Positions 1 to 8,520 of a stretch of 48,316 bases of DNA are shown here, one piece after another. Under the pieces are notes generated by a model that ran no database searches, was not told where the DNA came from, and was given only the letters and a program-made list of their open reading frames with translations. Numbering within the stretch: position 1 is the stretch's first letter; each line of letters begins with the position of its first letter. Origin of the DNA: Phaeobacter sp. B1627 (lineage in GTDB: Bacteria > Pseudomonadota > Alphaproteobacteria > Rhodobacterales > Rhodobacteraceae). The DNA lies in NCBI RefSeq assembly GCF_006265095.1, contig NZ_VCNK01000036.1:1-48316 (forward strand), in the 5' to 3' direction. Position numbers and translations under genes: made by a program.

Positions 1-35
1 CCCGGGGCAAGTGCAACAGCGGCTTTGGTGCGCAT
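1..35 (-). CDS. Class III alcohol dehydrogenase (glutathione-dependent formaldehyde dehydrogenase), N-terminal 11 codons only
   Basis: Only the first 11 codons lie in the window; the gene runs leftwards off the edge. They read MRTKAAVALAP, which matches the start of S-(hydroxymethyl)glutathione dehydrogenases (AdhI/FlhA/AdhC), and a good ribosome site (GGGAGGAA) lies just upstream of the ATG at 35. The family oxidises the formaldehyde-glutathione adduct to S-formylglutathione in the cytoplasm. It fits the quinoprotein-associated genes to the right, because methanol dehydrogenases release formaldehyde. Eleven codons are little evidence, so the call rests on the motif plus context. Confidence 0.6.
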   Translation of the reverse strand, partial: MRTKAAVALAP

Positions 36-185
36 TCCTATTCCTCCCTCGCAAATCGGACATGCCGTTTGCCTTTTGGAAAATTATGGTCGGCAATGGT
101 ATGCAGAACAACTAAGACCAAGGTGGGTATTCCAGGGCGGTGATTTTTCCACGAAATGCGGATATGATCCGTCCATTCAGGGGGA

Positions 186-803
186 ATGTTCGTGAAGTCA
201 CTAAAATATCTGGCACTATCGCTTTTGATCTCGAACACCGCAGGCCCGGTTTTCGCTACAGATTTTGCCGACCCGACTTGGCCTTGCGTACAACGCAAGG
301 TGGAAAAACTGTCACTGGGGTTGATGTGGCCGGTCTCGGATACGGAAATTGCGCCACCCTCCCCGGAAGCCGCCCTCGCCATCGACACTCTGGCCGATTC
401 GCTGGCGCTGCGCCGTATTGCCCTGCCTGAACTGGAACCAAAGGTCGCGGCCTTTGTCTCTGCTGATGAAGAAAACTCCGCATTGCTGGGGACGGTCTTC
501 GAAACCGTTTTCTCCTCCTTGTCCACACGGCGCAGCCAGATCATTCAGGGCATTGGGGAATTCTCCCAAAGCCAGATCGCATTGGCGGACAAGATCGACG
601 GGCTGCGGGCTGGCATAGCCGAAGAAATGGCAAAACCCGAGCCCGACTACGACAAGGTCGATGCCTTGGAAGAACAGCTGGATTGGGATCAGGTGATCTA
701 CAGCGACCGGCAACAGTCGATTACCTATCTCTGCGAAACGCCCGTCCTTCTGGAGAAACGACTATATGCAGTGGCGCAGATGCTGCAGAATTCCATGGAC
801 TGA
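186..803 (+). CDS. Secreted protein of unknown function next to quinoprotein-associated genes
   Basis: A 205-residue protein that I do not recognise. The first 25 residues form a clear Sec signal peptide (basic MFVKSLK start, hydrophobic stretch, cleavage near VFA-TD), so the product is likely periplasmic. The mature part is acidic and largely helical, with two cysteines (near residues 33 and 183) that could form a disulfide. The ATG at 186 follows the GGGGG of TTCAGGGGG. It is divergent from the alcohol dehydrogenase at the left edge and converges on the metallo-hydrolase at 824. Context suggests a role beside a periplasmic dehydrogenase, but nothing in the sequence proves it. Confidence 0.6.
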   Translation: MFVKSLKYLALSLLISNTAGPVFATDFADPTWPCVQRKVEKLSLGLMWPVSDTEIAPPSPEAALAIDTLADSLALRRIALPELEPKVAAFVSADEENSALLGTVFETVFSSLSTRRSQIIQGIGEFSQSQIALADKIDGLRAGIAEEMAKPEPDYDKVDALEEQLDWDQVIYSDRQQSITYLCETPVLLEKRLYAVAQMLQNSMD

Positions 804-820
804 TCACTCGGGCTGATCAG
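800..820. terminator. Hairpin between convergent genes
   Basis: Perfect 7-bp inverted repeat CTGATCA...TGATCAG with a 7-nt loop, spanning the stop codon of the left gene and lying 4 nt from the stop codon of the convergent metallo-hydrolase. There is no T-run, so it is a weak candidate for a bidirectional terminator. Confidence 0.35.
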
Positions 821-823
821 AGG

Positions 824-1840
824 TCACTCCCACTCCAATTCCGTAAATGCCTGCGTAGCGTTACGCGGATTAAAAGACGGGAAGAGGTGCCAATGAGGCT
901 CTTCATCTTCAGCGATATGGGTGACCGCATCCGCCAACCGTTCGCCCGCACGCAGCGCTGCGCGGGTGTCATGGGCAAGGATCTCAAGATAGCGCTGAAC
1001 CGGGCGGAGACCATCCGGCCACGGCAGGACCGGGCCACCGTGACCCGGCACGATCGCCGTGACCTCAGCCGAGGACATCTCGGCCAGGACAGATTGCCAT
1101 CCCAGCAACCTTCCATCGAGCGAGGGAATGTGCTGGTCAAAAACCAAATCCCCGGCAAACAACGTTCCCGTCATATGGTCGAGAACAGTCAGGTCGTTGC
1201 TGCTATGGGCCGTCGGCCAAGCCTTCAGGGTCAGACGCCGCCCGCCGAGATCAATCTCTTGCGAATGCGCCACCGTACCAGTGACTGTGGGCGCGGCGGT
1301 TCCCGCTATGGCCTCTGCTCCAATCATCGGCACCAGGCTCGCGAGATAGTTGCTCTGCCTGTCTGCCAACGCGCGCGGCAGCGCCTCATGCGCCAGGATT
1401 TCTGCGCCCGTCGCGGCCAATGCGGTCGCACCGAAAACATGGTCCGGATGCATGTGGGTCAGGATGACGTAGCGGACCGGAAGATCGCTCTTGGTGCGGA
1501 CCGCACGCCACATCGCCTCGCCCAGCCAGGCTGCAGAACCGCTGTCGATGACGGCGATACCGGTCTCGCCAACGATGAATCCGAGGTTCGACACATCGCC
1601 GCGATTGTTCCGATCCGGCTCTGCCACATCCCCTTTGTGAACAAAGACGCCCGGAGCAACTTCGGTGATCTCCAGCGCGGGGCCCTGCGTCTGGCATCGC
1701 ATGCCCTGTCCCACGGGCAGCGTCGCCTGACATCCCCCCAGACTATCGGCTTCATGTCCGGGCACCAGCGCGACCCGACAAGCCCGTTCCTCGCCATCGG
1801 ACACCGCAACACACAGAGTGATAACCGCTTCAAATATCAA
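824..1840 (-). CDS. Quinoprotein relay system zinc metallo-hydrolase (metallo-beta-lactamase fold)
   Basis: A 338-residue protein with an MBL-fold domain. The zinc signature THMHPDH lies near residue 132, and further ligands are the H of WPTAHSSND, the D of FAGDLVFD and the H of PGHGGP. The first ~50 residues contain two cysteines (ACR... and GGCQ) ahead of the MBL domain, as in SoxH-related hydrolases encoded with PQQ dehydrogenases and SoxYZ-like carriers (TIGR04559 type, from memory). The start is a TTG preceded by GGGAGG at 5-nt spacing, which supports initiation there. It is divergent from the SoxYZ-like carrier gene at 1961, and the pair probably works together in the periplasm. The substrate is unknown. 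Confidence 0.8.
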   Translation of the reverse strand: MIFEAVITLCVAVSDGEERACRVALVPGHEADSLGGCQATLPVGQGMRCQTQGPALEITEVAPGVFVHKGDVAEPDRNNRGDVSNLGFIVGETGIAVIDSGSAAWLGEAMWRAVRTKSDLPVRYVILTHMHPDHVFGATALAATGAEILAHEALPRALADRQSNYLASLVPMIGAEAIAGTAAPTVTGTVAHSQEIDLGGRRLTLKAWPTAHSSNDLTVLDHMTGTLFAGDLVFDQHIPSLDGRLLGWQSVLAEMSSAEVTAIVPGHGGPVLPWPDGLRPVQRYLEILAHDTRAALRAGERLADAVTHIAEDEEPHWHLFPSFNPRNATQAFTELEWE

Positions 1841-1960
1841 TAGAACCTCCCGGAGTTGGTTCAGTCTATGCCCTGAACAGAGGCCGTGAACAGAGAGTCT
1901 TCTGTATTAGTTTCCGAATTTGATGCATACTGTTCAGGCATCCATGCAGGAGGAGAAGGC

Positions 1961-2791
1961 ATGGTACTAACACTGCGAAAGGCCGCTTTGGTGGCGTTGT
2001 TGACGGTTGCCTGCGTGCAGATGGCGTCGGCCACCGATGCCGTCTCCAACCCGCTCATCGAGGGAGAGACATGGGCGGATCTGAAGGGAGATATCATCGG
2101 CGATGAACCGATCCTGGATGACAATACGCTATTCAGGCTAGAGGCCCCGAACCGGGCACATGATGCGGCTACGGTGCCGGTTGTGTTGAAGCAGCTCGAC
2201 CCGGCACGCCCGATCCTGGGCGCGACGGTCGTGGTCGATGAGAACCCCGCCCCGGTCGCCGCCGAGTTTGAATTCTCAGAGGCTATGGCACCCTTGAATT
2301 TTGAGCTTCGGGTGCGCGTGAACCTCTACTCGAATGTCCGCGCGATTGCGCGAACGGACGCAGGGCTGATCATGGATGGCAGATTTGTCAAAGCATCCGG
2401 TGGCTGCTCGGCGCCTGCAACCCGGGATCCGGAAATGGCTGCGCAAACAATGGGGCAGATGAAACTCCGCCTGTTTGGGCCTGATCCGCAGCTGTCCCTG
2501 CCCAAAGGGACACGGCGAGAAGCGCAGATCATGATCCGGCATCCCAATTACTCGGGCTTGCAACGCAACCAGCTGACCCAACTGTTCATCCCTGCGCATT
2601 TCATAGATCAACTGGACGTCTGGCAGGGGGATGAGAAGCTGTTCACTATGACGGGTGGGATTTCCGTGTCGGAGAACCCGGTTTTCCGCTTTGAATATAC
2701 CGATAATGGCTCTTCAGACCTGCACATACGGGCCACGGATACCGAGGGGAACGCGTTTGAACAGCTTCTGCAGAAAACGGCCGGGCTTTGA
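1961..2791 (+). CDS. Quinoprotein dehydrogenase-associated SoxYZ-like carrier protein
   Basis: A 276-residue exported protein. A signal peptide (MVLTLRKAALVALLTVACV..., cleavage near ASA-TD) is followed by a SoxY-like half and a SoxZ-like C-terminal half (from about residue 180). A single carrier-type cysteine sits in the SGGCSAP motif at the end of the SoxY part. SoxYZ carries sulfur intermediates on such a cysteine; fused SoxYZ-like proteins occur beside PQQ dehydrogenase genes (TIGR04557 type, from memory). The ATG at 1961 has an excellent ribosome site (AGGAGGAGAAGGC); in-frame ATGs upstream lack one. Its divergent neighbour, the MBL hydrolase, is the usual partner. Confidence 0.82.
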   Translation: MVLTLRKAALVALLTVACVQMASATDAVSNPLIEGETWADLKGDIIGDEPILDDNTLFRLEAPNRAHDAATVPVVLKQLDPARPILGATVVVDENPAPVAAEFEFSEAMAPLNFELRVRVNLYSNVRAIARTDAGLIMDGRFVKASGGCSAPATRDPEMAAQTMGQMKLRLFGPDPQLSLPKGTRREAQIMIRHPNYSGLQRNQLTQLFIPAHFIDQLDVWQGDEKLFTMTGGISVSENPVFRFEYTDNGSSDLHIRATDTEGNAFEQLLQKTAGL

Positions 2792-2821
2792 GCGCGGCCG
2801 TCAGTTGCTGTGCCTCTTCAC

Positions 2822-2853
2822 ATCACTGAAAACAGAATATCACTGAAAACAGA
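2822..2853. repeat. 17-bp tandem duplication at a gene end
   Basis: The unit ATCACTGAAAACAGAAT at 2822-2838 is followed directly by a second copy lacking the last two bases (2839-2853). The inner copy contains the stop codon of the minus-strand gene at 2840; the outer copy is a duplicate just past it. A recent slippage duplication at the 3' end is the simplest reading. Confidence 0.7.
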
Positions 2854-3250
2854 CCAGCTCGGCTTCGGCCTGCGCCCGGCGCAGGTCCGCCACGATCGTC
2901 GAGGCCACTGCTGCAGACCGAAACAGCGACAAGCGCTCGCCGCCGCCCCGCCGCAAGGCCAAAACGGTTTCGGCACTGACATAGTCTTCATACGGCAGAA
3001 TTCCTGCGATCTCGTCAATCGAACAGGCGCATTGCTCCAGTATCCGTCTCGTTCGGCCGTTCGCGGACATGCAGCCAAAGATGTAATCGGCACGTGCAAC
3101 CGTCGGGTAGTCATTGTATCGCGCTGCTGCCCCTTGTGCATCGGCGCGCCCCGGCTGAATGGCAAGGATCAGAACAGACAGAACAGATATCATCACAAGG
3201 CTGAGGCTGGGGCTGACCCTACCGCCTCTCCGGTTCAGGAAAGCCGTCAT
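2840..3250 (-). CDS. Small exported protein, last gene of the sensor operon
   Basis: 136 residues, not recognised. A basic N-terminus and hydrophobic stretch (residues ~14-32, ending GRADAQG) look like a signal peptide. The mature part has a YPTVARADYIFGCM segment and an EQCACSIDEI motif. It has four cysteines, three of them close together, and many helices, which suggests a small disulfide-containing periplasmic protein. Its ATG overlaps the stop of the preceding gene (ATGA), so the two are translationally coupled. Position at the end of the kinase/FIST operon beside quinoprotein accessory genes suggests a role in the same C1/alcohol oxidation process. This is context only. Confidence 0.6.
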   Translation of the reverse strand: MTAFLNRRGGRVSPSLSLVMISVLSVLILAIQPGRADAQGAAARYNDYPTVARADYIFGCMSANGRTRRILEQCACSIDEIAGILPYEDYVSAETVLALRRGGGERLSLFRSAAVASTIVADLRRAQAEAELVCFQ

Positions 3251-3906
3251 TTCGCTGTCTCCAGACCATCAAAGCGCAATTCAGACTGATATACGGCACC
3301 GGCCTCCGCACTGAGCGCCAGATACCAGCCCGGAACCTCTTCTGACATGACCACCTGCAGCTCCAGATCTCCGAACCCTTGCATCCGCTCGCGATTGGGA
3401 TCCTCTTCAAAAGGAAACAGGCTGATTGTTTGCGTCTCGATGGTTTCGCCTTCGAACTCCCCAAGGCCCGCAGTCACGTTGCTCGGCTCCACCAAAGCCT
3501 GTTTGATCCGGTTGCGAATATAAAAGGGGCTGCCGCCTGCGGCTTCCGCCATGTCCCGAATGGTGGCTTCGTAGAAAAACATGATGACCGGGTTACCGAC
3601 GCTCGCCGGAAATTGACCCAGCCCGCGGTGCCTGTCGCCTTGCCGCAATTCCAGTTTCACCAGGTCCGACGGATCACTTGGACGGATGGACAGGGCAATA
3701 TCACCGCTGTCTCGTTCCGCAGCTTCCGGTTTCAACTGGTTCGTGACGGACCGGCGATACACAAGCGACGTGTCCCGCGCTATACTGTCCAAAGTCCCCT
3801 CCCGAAACAGCAGATCATACGTCCCCTGCCCGTCCAGGGTTTCCGCATTGGCGAGCCCGGCGGCAAGCATCAGCCCGAAGACGGTCGCGCAAATATGGCG
3901 TTTCAT
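3247..3906 (-). CDS. Exported protein of unknown function in the sensor operon
   Basis: 219 residues from the ATG at 3906, chosen because it has a strong ribosome site (GAGGATATAGGA) and is followed directly by a signal peptide (MKRHICATVFGLMLAAGLANA). The mature protein has no cysteine and seems rich in beta strands: a TYDLLFREGTLD opening, a NPVIMFFYEATIRDMA central segment, and a C-terminal LELQVVMSEEVPGWYLALS segment. No catalytic motif is visible. It starts 44 bp after the kinase stop and overlaps the next gene by ATGA, so it belongs to the kinase operon. A periplasmic role linked to the same stimulus is an inference. Confidence 0.6.
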   Translation of the reverse strand: MKRHICATVFGLMLAAGLANAETLDGQGTYDLLFREGTLDSIARDTSLVYRRSVTNQLKPEAAERDSGDIALSIRPSDPSDLVKLELRQGDRHRGLGQFPASVGNPVIMFFYEATIRDMAEAAGGSPFYIRNRIKQALVEPSNVTAGLGEFEGETIETQTISLFPFEEDPNRERMQGFGDLELQVVMSEEVPGWYLALSAEAGAVYQSELRFDGLETAK

Positions 3907-3950
3907 TCCTATATCCTCCCCATTCGTGTTCATCTGCCCCCCAAAAAACA

Positions 3951-6188
3951 TCAGGCCAAAGGCGATTGCCCCCCCATGCTGGCGCGGGCCTTCCATTCAA
4001 TGAGTGGTCGCAGCCGTGACGGCTGAACCGGTTTGGTCATGACCGAAAATCCCCGCTCGCGACCAAGGATCACCAGATCCTCCGAACGATTTGCTGTAAT
4101 CAGGATCGCCGGCACGAATGTGCCGGAGTGGGCGCGAATCTCGGCGATCGCCTGAACCCCTGTGGCCCCATGGTCGAGGTGATAATCAACCAGCAAAATA
4201 TCCGGTGGCATGCCCATGTCCCGAAGGTGCTTCAAGCCCTCTTCCACCGAGCTTACCGGCAAGACATCTGCGCCCCATTGTTCCAGAATGCGGGTCGTTG
4301 CGAAGAGCACATCTTCGTCATTCTCGATGACCATCGCAATCAAATCGAGAGGCTGACCATTTTGTGGCGGAGCCGGATTTTCCGGGTCCGTTTGTACCTG
4401 ATCGCCGGGCACGCATGTCATCTCAATACAAAAGAGAGAGCCCTTGCCCGGAGTCGAATGCACCCAGAGCCTGTGACCCAAATGCCGACACGCACGTTCG
4501 ACGACCGACAAGCCAATACCGACCCCGGTGACAGAGGCGGAGCTTTCAGCGCGCGTGAATTCGTCGAAAATACGGGTCTGATCCGCAGGGCTGATCCCGA
4601 TCCCACTGTCCCAGACCTGCAGGATCGCCTTGTCTCCCTTGCGTCTGCAGCCCACCAAAACGCGACCGCCTGAATGATTGTACTGAATCGCATTCACCAC
4701 CAGGTTTTGCAATGAGCGCAGCAGATACACAGGGTCGCTCCGCACATATAGCGAACTCGGCACAACACGAAGATCCACATTCTTTTGATTTGCAACCGCG
4801 AGCTGATCGTCAAACACCCCTTGCATCAGACTGCGCAGACCAACCTCAGCATGGGTGATTGTATCTGGCGCCGCACTTTCCAGCCGCGAGATATCAAGCA
4901 GCGCCTGCAGCAGTTGCTCCGTTGACCTGAACGCGCGCTGCAACCTCTTGACGCTGTCATGGATCGGCGTGTTCTGACTGCTCTGCACTACGGTTTCCAG
5001 CATCAGTCTGGACGCGTTGACCGGCTGCAGCAGATCGTGACTGGCGGCCGCCAAAAAGCGCGTCTTCGACGAAACCGCCGCCTCTGCCTGCTCCTTTGCC
5101 AGCCTTAATTCTTCTTCAACCCGGGCCTGGGTTTCATATTGCCCGGTCAAACGCTCGTTGGCGCGGGTCAGCTCTGCCGTGCGCTCGGCCACACGTTTTT
5201 CCAATGTGGCCGTGACCCTGCTTTGTAGGGTTACATCCTTCAATTCAACCAAAAACCCACCGTCGGGCAGTGGATTGGCCTGAAGGTCCAGAACCTGACC
5301 TTTCGGATGCTCGACCCGCATACGGAATGCCCGACCAGCCGCCATGGCGTCCCGCCAATCCTTTAGCTGACGCAGCGTATATGGACCAACCAGCGCTGAA
5401 CTGCGCAAGGTCGACAGGATCTGAGAGAGCGGCATACCCCATTTTATGGCGGTCCCGGGCAAGCCCAACAGCTCGCGGAACGCTGCGTTGAACATGATGA
5501 CCGTACCCGAGGCAGAAAAACTGCAGACACCCGAAGTCATATTCTCGAAGACCGCCTGCAAGTAAACGGCCTGCGCGCCGATCAGGCTTTCTTTCTCATT
5601 GCGGTTTTGACGCACGATGGAGGTGATCTCCGTCATCATCAAGACCACCCGATCTTCTCTCATCGGCTGGACCCGCATTTGAAACCAACGATCCTCCGTC
5701 AGCTCCAGAACAATTGACAGGACCGGCATGCCATTTGGTGTTCGCGTGTCGCTCTGCCCGCTGTGTCGATTGGTGGAGACAAGGGTTTTACTGGCAGCCA
5801 TCAGGTCCAGATACCGCGACAAAGTCAGAGATGGCGTCAGCGCTTGCGAGATGTCCGGCAGGAGCTGACGAAACAACTCGTTGCACACCACGAAATGATT
5901 GTCGGTAAAAAGCGCAAAACCGCCCTCCATCGCCTCGAGCGCATTGTCCAGATTGGCGCGTGTGCGCTGTTGTTCATACCGGAGGCTTTCCAGTTCATTG
6001 GCCGCCGCCTCAAGATCACGGGTCTTCAAGGCGACCTGAGCGCGCAGCTCGATGGCCGACTGAAACGCGCTATAGGCGGACAGGCTGACCTCATTTTGGC
6101 GGTCCGCACGGCCGATCAGGGCCGCGATAATTTGGTTTTGACGCGCGACCTGCTCCCGAAGGGTCTGATCTGTATCGACAAAATTCAG
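3951..6188 (-). CDS. PAS hybrid sensor histidine kinase with C-terminal receiver (NahK/ErcS'-like)
   Basis: Cytoplasmic hybrid kinase. Numbered from the TTG at 6029 (692 aa), it has PAS-like domains at ~25-140 and ~150-270, a coiled coil at ~270-320, an H box with phosphoacceptor H331 (AASHDLLQPVN), an N box at N446, a G1 box DSGIGI at 474, and a receiver with D615 (LLVDYHLD). I place the start upstream. The frame stays open and coding-like for 53 more codons (a helical TLREQVARQNQIIAALI-type segment typical of this kinase subfamily) back to a CTG at 6188. That CTG has GGAG at 7-nt spacing and overlaps the end of the FIST gene. No ATG, GTG or TTG exists between 6188 and 6029. Probable partner: the LuxR regulator at 7358. 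Confidence 0.85.
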   Translation of the reverse strand: MNFVDTDQTLREQVARQNQIIAALIGRADRQNEVSLSAYSAFQSAIELRAQVALKTRDLEAAANELESLRYEQQRTRANLDNALEAMEGGFALFTDNHFVVCNELFRQLLPDISQALTPSLTLSRYLDLMAASKTLVSTNRHSGQSDTRTPNGMPVLSIVLELTEDRWFQMRVQPMREDRVVLMMTEITSIVRQNRNEKESLIGAQAVYLQAVFENMTSGVCSFSASGTVIMFNAAFRELLGLPGTAIKWGMPLSQILSTLRSSALVGPYTLRQLKDWRDAMAAGRAFRMRVEHPKGQVLDLQANPLPDGGFLVELKDVTLQSRVTATLEKRVAERTAELTRANERLTGQYETQARVEEELRLAKEQAEAAVSSKTRFLAAASHDLLQPVNASRLMLETVVQSSQNTPIHDSVKRLQRAFRSTEQLLQALLDISRLESAAPDTITHAEVGLRSLMQGVFDDQLAVANQKNVDLRVVPSSLYVRSDPVYLLRSLQNLVVNAIQYNHSGGRVLVGCRRKGDKAILQVWDSGIGISPADQTRIFDEFTRAESSASVTGVGIGLSVVERACRHLGHRLWVHSTPGKGSLFCIEMTCVPGDQVQTDPENPAPPQNGQPLDLIAMVIENDEDVLFATTRILEQWGADVLPVSSVEEGLKHLRDMGMPPDILLVDYHLDHGATGVQAIAEIRAHSGTFVPAILITANRSEDLVILGRERGFSVMTKPVQPSRLRPLIEWKARASMGGQSPLA

Positions 6189-7342
6189 AACATTTCTCCA
6201 GCACGAGGTTCAAAAAACGCAATTCCAACAAACGTCTGGTTCATGTGCACGCCTGCATGTTGCTCGCCGTAGGTGCTGAACCCCAGCACGCGGTGATCGC
6301 GCAAAATGGCAGACACTGGCCTCAGGAGCTGCTTTTCCCCGAATTCAAGCTTGCGCAGGATGCAGTCAAAACCAAGGATGAAATCCGGCGCTTGCCCTGC
6401 AGAGTTCGTGCGATCAAGTCCGCGGCGCAGTGTCTCGATCCGCTCTTGCCCCTGACCAAGGGTCATGATCAACCCATCATCAATCGCGGCCATGAACGAC
6501 AGGGCGTTTTCATCCACCACATCCCGGACAGCCCGCACATAGTGATTGTGTTTATAGAGGATCAACATCGGATTTTCGGCAAAAACCTGCGGGCACAATC
6601 GATCAACCGGGCATCCGATGAGCCGGGCATATTCCTGAGCCGCAGGCGCACCATTGATCTCATAGACCAGTCGTTTTTCCGGATCCGCCCGTGTGATCAC
6701 CAGTCGCAGGTCGGTCGGCAGGAAATGGTCGAAATTGAGGCTCTGAAACTCCAGATCCGTTTCCAGCATCAGCAGCACCGCAGTGTCCTCGTGAAACTTG
6801 CCATCGTGCAACACATATGTTGTCCCGAAATTCAGCCCGTCCGCCGCTGATCCACCAAAAATCGGCAAACCTTCGAGAACGGTATCGAGGGTTGAGGCCA
6901 GAATATCCTCCTGATTTGACATGCCGTCCGTGAACAGAAGAGCCAGACGATTCCAGCCGTGCGTGTGGCGAAACCTCTCCGCATGTTTCTTGGTAGTTTC
7001 AGCGAAATCACCTACTGAGCGCCCGCTGATCCGGTCCAGTAGAATAGAAGCGCAGCGGAAATGAGCCTTTGGAAAACCCATGACCAGAAGGCTGTCAGTG
7101 TCGTATCCCGCGCCCGTGATCTGTCCCGCTGTTGTACAGCCGAAGGCCGGTACACCATTGAGCGCCGGACCCAATTCGCAGGCCAATGAGGAGCGGTCAA
7201 ATCTGTTGGGTACGAAGAACAATACAAACCGGCAGTCGTCCAGATCGATTTGTGACAGGCAGTCCCGCAGGGCCTCGACCGCAGCCGGAGCGTCCGAACT
7301 TGCATATTGCACAAACAGGGGCTGGCCAACGGAGTCCTTCAT
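6185..7342 (-). CDS. FIST domain signal-transduction protein
   Basis: 385 residues with a FIST N domain (FVLFFVPNRFD..., GCTTAGQITGAGY, LLFTDGMSNQED, GLPIFGGSAADG) and a FIST C domain (YEINGAPAAQEYARLIG, ILGFDCILR, GFSTYGEQHAG). FIST proteins are thought to sense small ligands and are often encoded with kinases. The ATG at 7342 is preferred over a TTG two codons upstream. The gene lies between the response regulator (15-bp gap) and the kinase, whose proposed CTG start overlaps its last codons. It plausibly supplies the ligand-binding input of this sensor unit, which in quinoprotein loci controls alcohol or formaldehyde oxidation genes. Confidence 0.85.
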   Translation of the reverse strand: MKDSVGQPLFVQYASSDAPAAVEALRDCLSQIDLDDCRFVLFFVPNRFDRSSLACELGPALNGVPAFGCTTAGQITGAGYDTDSLLVMGFPKAHFRCASILLDRISGRSVGDFAETTKKHAERFRHTHGWNRLALLFTDGMSNQEDILASTLDTVLEGLPIFGGSAADGLNFGTTYVLHDGKFHEDTAVLLMLETDLEFQSLNFDHFLPTDLRLVITRADPEKRLVYEINGAPAAQEYARLIGCPVDRLCPQVFAENPMLILYKHNHYVRAVRDVVDENALSFMAAIDDGLIMTLGQGQERIETLRRGLDRTNSAGQAPDFILGFDCILRKLEFGEKQLLRPVSAILRDHRVLGFSTYGEQHAGVHMNQTFVGIAFFEPRAGEMF

Positions 7343-7357
7343 TTGCAATCCAGTGAT

Positions 7358-8092
7358 CTATTTCGCCAAAAATGACTGTGTTTCCGGTTCCATTCCTGGG
7401 CTGGGTTTCTTCATGGCCTCCAGAAGGACCGCCGCCTGGGTGCGGTTTTTAACGCCGAGTCGACGTAAAAGCGCCGTAATATGCGCCTTCACCGTGGCTT
7501 CAGCCAAATCCAACTCATACGCGATCTGCTTGTTTGGCTTTCCGGCGCAAATCAGTCGCAAAACACGTTGCTGTTGAACCGTCAGCGCCTCAAGGCGCAT
7601 GCTCAGATCATTCGGGAACGCACCGCCCGGCGCTGGCGGCTGTGTGGGCTGAAAGTTTTGATTTTGGTATTCTTTTGGCAAGACCTTTCGACCTTCGGCA
7701 ATCTCAAGAAGAAGCGACTTCAGCTCCTGTGCAGAGCAGTCTTTTGGCATGAACCCTGCCGCACCCTCATCGATCAACGTCCGTGCAACCTCCGGCGAAG
7801 CTAGTGAAGAAATGACCAGAATCGGCCTGTCCGGCAGTCTGTTGCGAAGGTTCATGAACCCGGAAATCCCGGCAACGTCTGGCAGTTTGAGGTCAAACAT
7901 TACCAGGTCTGGCTGGAATCCCCGATCAAGCTTTTCAAGCGACGCCCGCAATGTGCCCGCTGTCTCAATCACAACATCAGGAAAGATGCGCTCCACCGCA
8001 GCAGTCAACGCGTCGCGATACAATGGATGATCATCAACGATCATCACACGAAGAGAGCCGCCCTGAGCCATAGCAAAGGTCGAGTGTTTCAT
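7358..8092 (-). CDS. LuxR/NarL-family response regulator
   Basis: 244 residues: receiver domain (acidic pair in IVDDH at 20-21, phosphoacceptor D67 in LVMFDLKLPD, conserved S/K at VISS and K117 in MPKD), a Pro/Gln-rich linker (~140-160), and a C-terminal LuxR helix-turn-helix (LTVQQQRVLRLICAGKPNKQIA...ATVKAHITALLRRLGVKNRTQA). It is probably the DNA-binding output of the hybrid kinase encoded two genes downstream, comparable to AgmR/FlhR-type regulators of alcohol oxidation. A good ribosome site (GGGAGGCTCAATA) precedes the ATG at 8092. It is the first gene of the minus-strand operon. Confidence 0.9.
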   Translation of the reverse strand: MKHSTFAMAQGGSLRVMIVDDHPLYRDALTAAVERIFPDVVIETAGTLRASLEKLDRGFQPDLVMFDLKLPDVAGISGFMNLRNRLPDRPILVISSLASPEVARTLIDEGAAGFMPKDCSAQELKSLLLEIAEGRKVLPKEYQNQNFQPTQPPAPGGAFPNDLSMRLEALTVQQQRVLRLICAGKPNKQIAYELDLAEATVKAHITALLRRLGVKNRTQAAVLLEAMKKPSPGMEPETQSFLAK

Positions 8093-8520
8093 TATTGAGC
8101 CTCCCTACCGAAAGGCTAACCCAGGGACGATTGATTGCATAGAATTTTATCTGCCCATTTTTGACGGCTTTTTTCTGCAATCACGGAAGAGCCCAAACTG
8201 CGCGATTGGTTTCAAGCGGCGGCGCCCCCTGATCGACGCCCCCCTCCCACGTCATCGGTCGATCGTAAAATGCGACCTCGACTTCAGCCACACGCGACAC
8301 CGTCACCCGTACGCGTCGAGGGATTTTTGCGGGCGGCTCATCCGAGCAGGAGCGAAGAATCAAGATATCGTGGGCGCGACACCGTGCCTTCGCGCCCACT
8401 CCGGATTGGTGCGGCATGAGGGCACCAAGGATTTACTCTTGGCGCAAACCGGGCCCCATACTCTATCGCCGGCTTCAAAGTCACTCCCGGCGCTGAAAAC
8501 GAGGTCAGCCAGGTCGCAAA
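8093..8520. other. Gene-free stretch upstream of the sensor operon
   Basis: 428 bp. The part next to 8092 must hold the promoter of the sensor operon. A 78-codon minus-strand frame (8181-8417) has no recognisable similarity and no convincing ribosome site, so I do not call it. The decamer ACTCTTGGCG at 8435-8444 recurs at 9798-9807, on the other side of the lysozyme-like gene. Confidence 0.5.

Noticed and set aside
683-1843. Long plus-strand open frame opposite the metallo-hydrolase
   Set aside because: Antisense shadow of a gene with clear zinc motifs; no ribosome site and an Arg/Gly-rich, featureless translation.
8181-8417. 78-codon minus-strand frame in the gap before the sensor operon
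   Set aside because: No ribosome site, no family resemblance and atypical amino-acid content; possibly a relic but not supportable.
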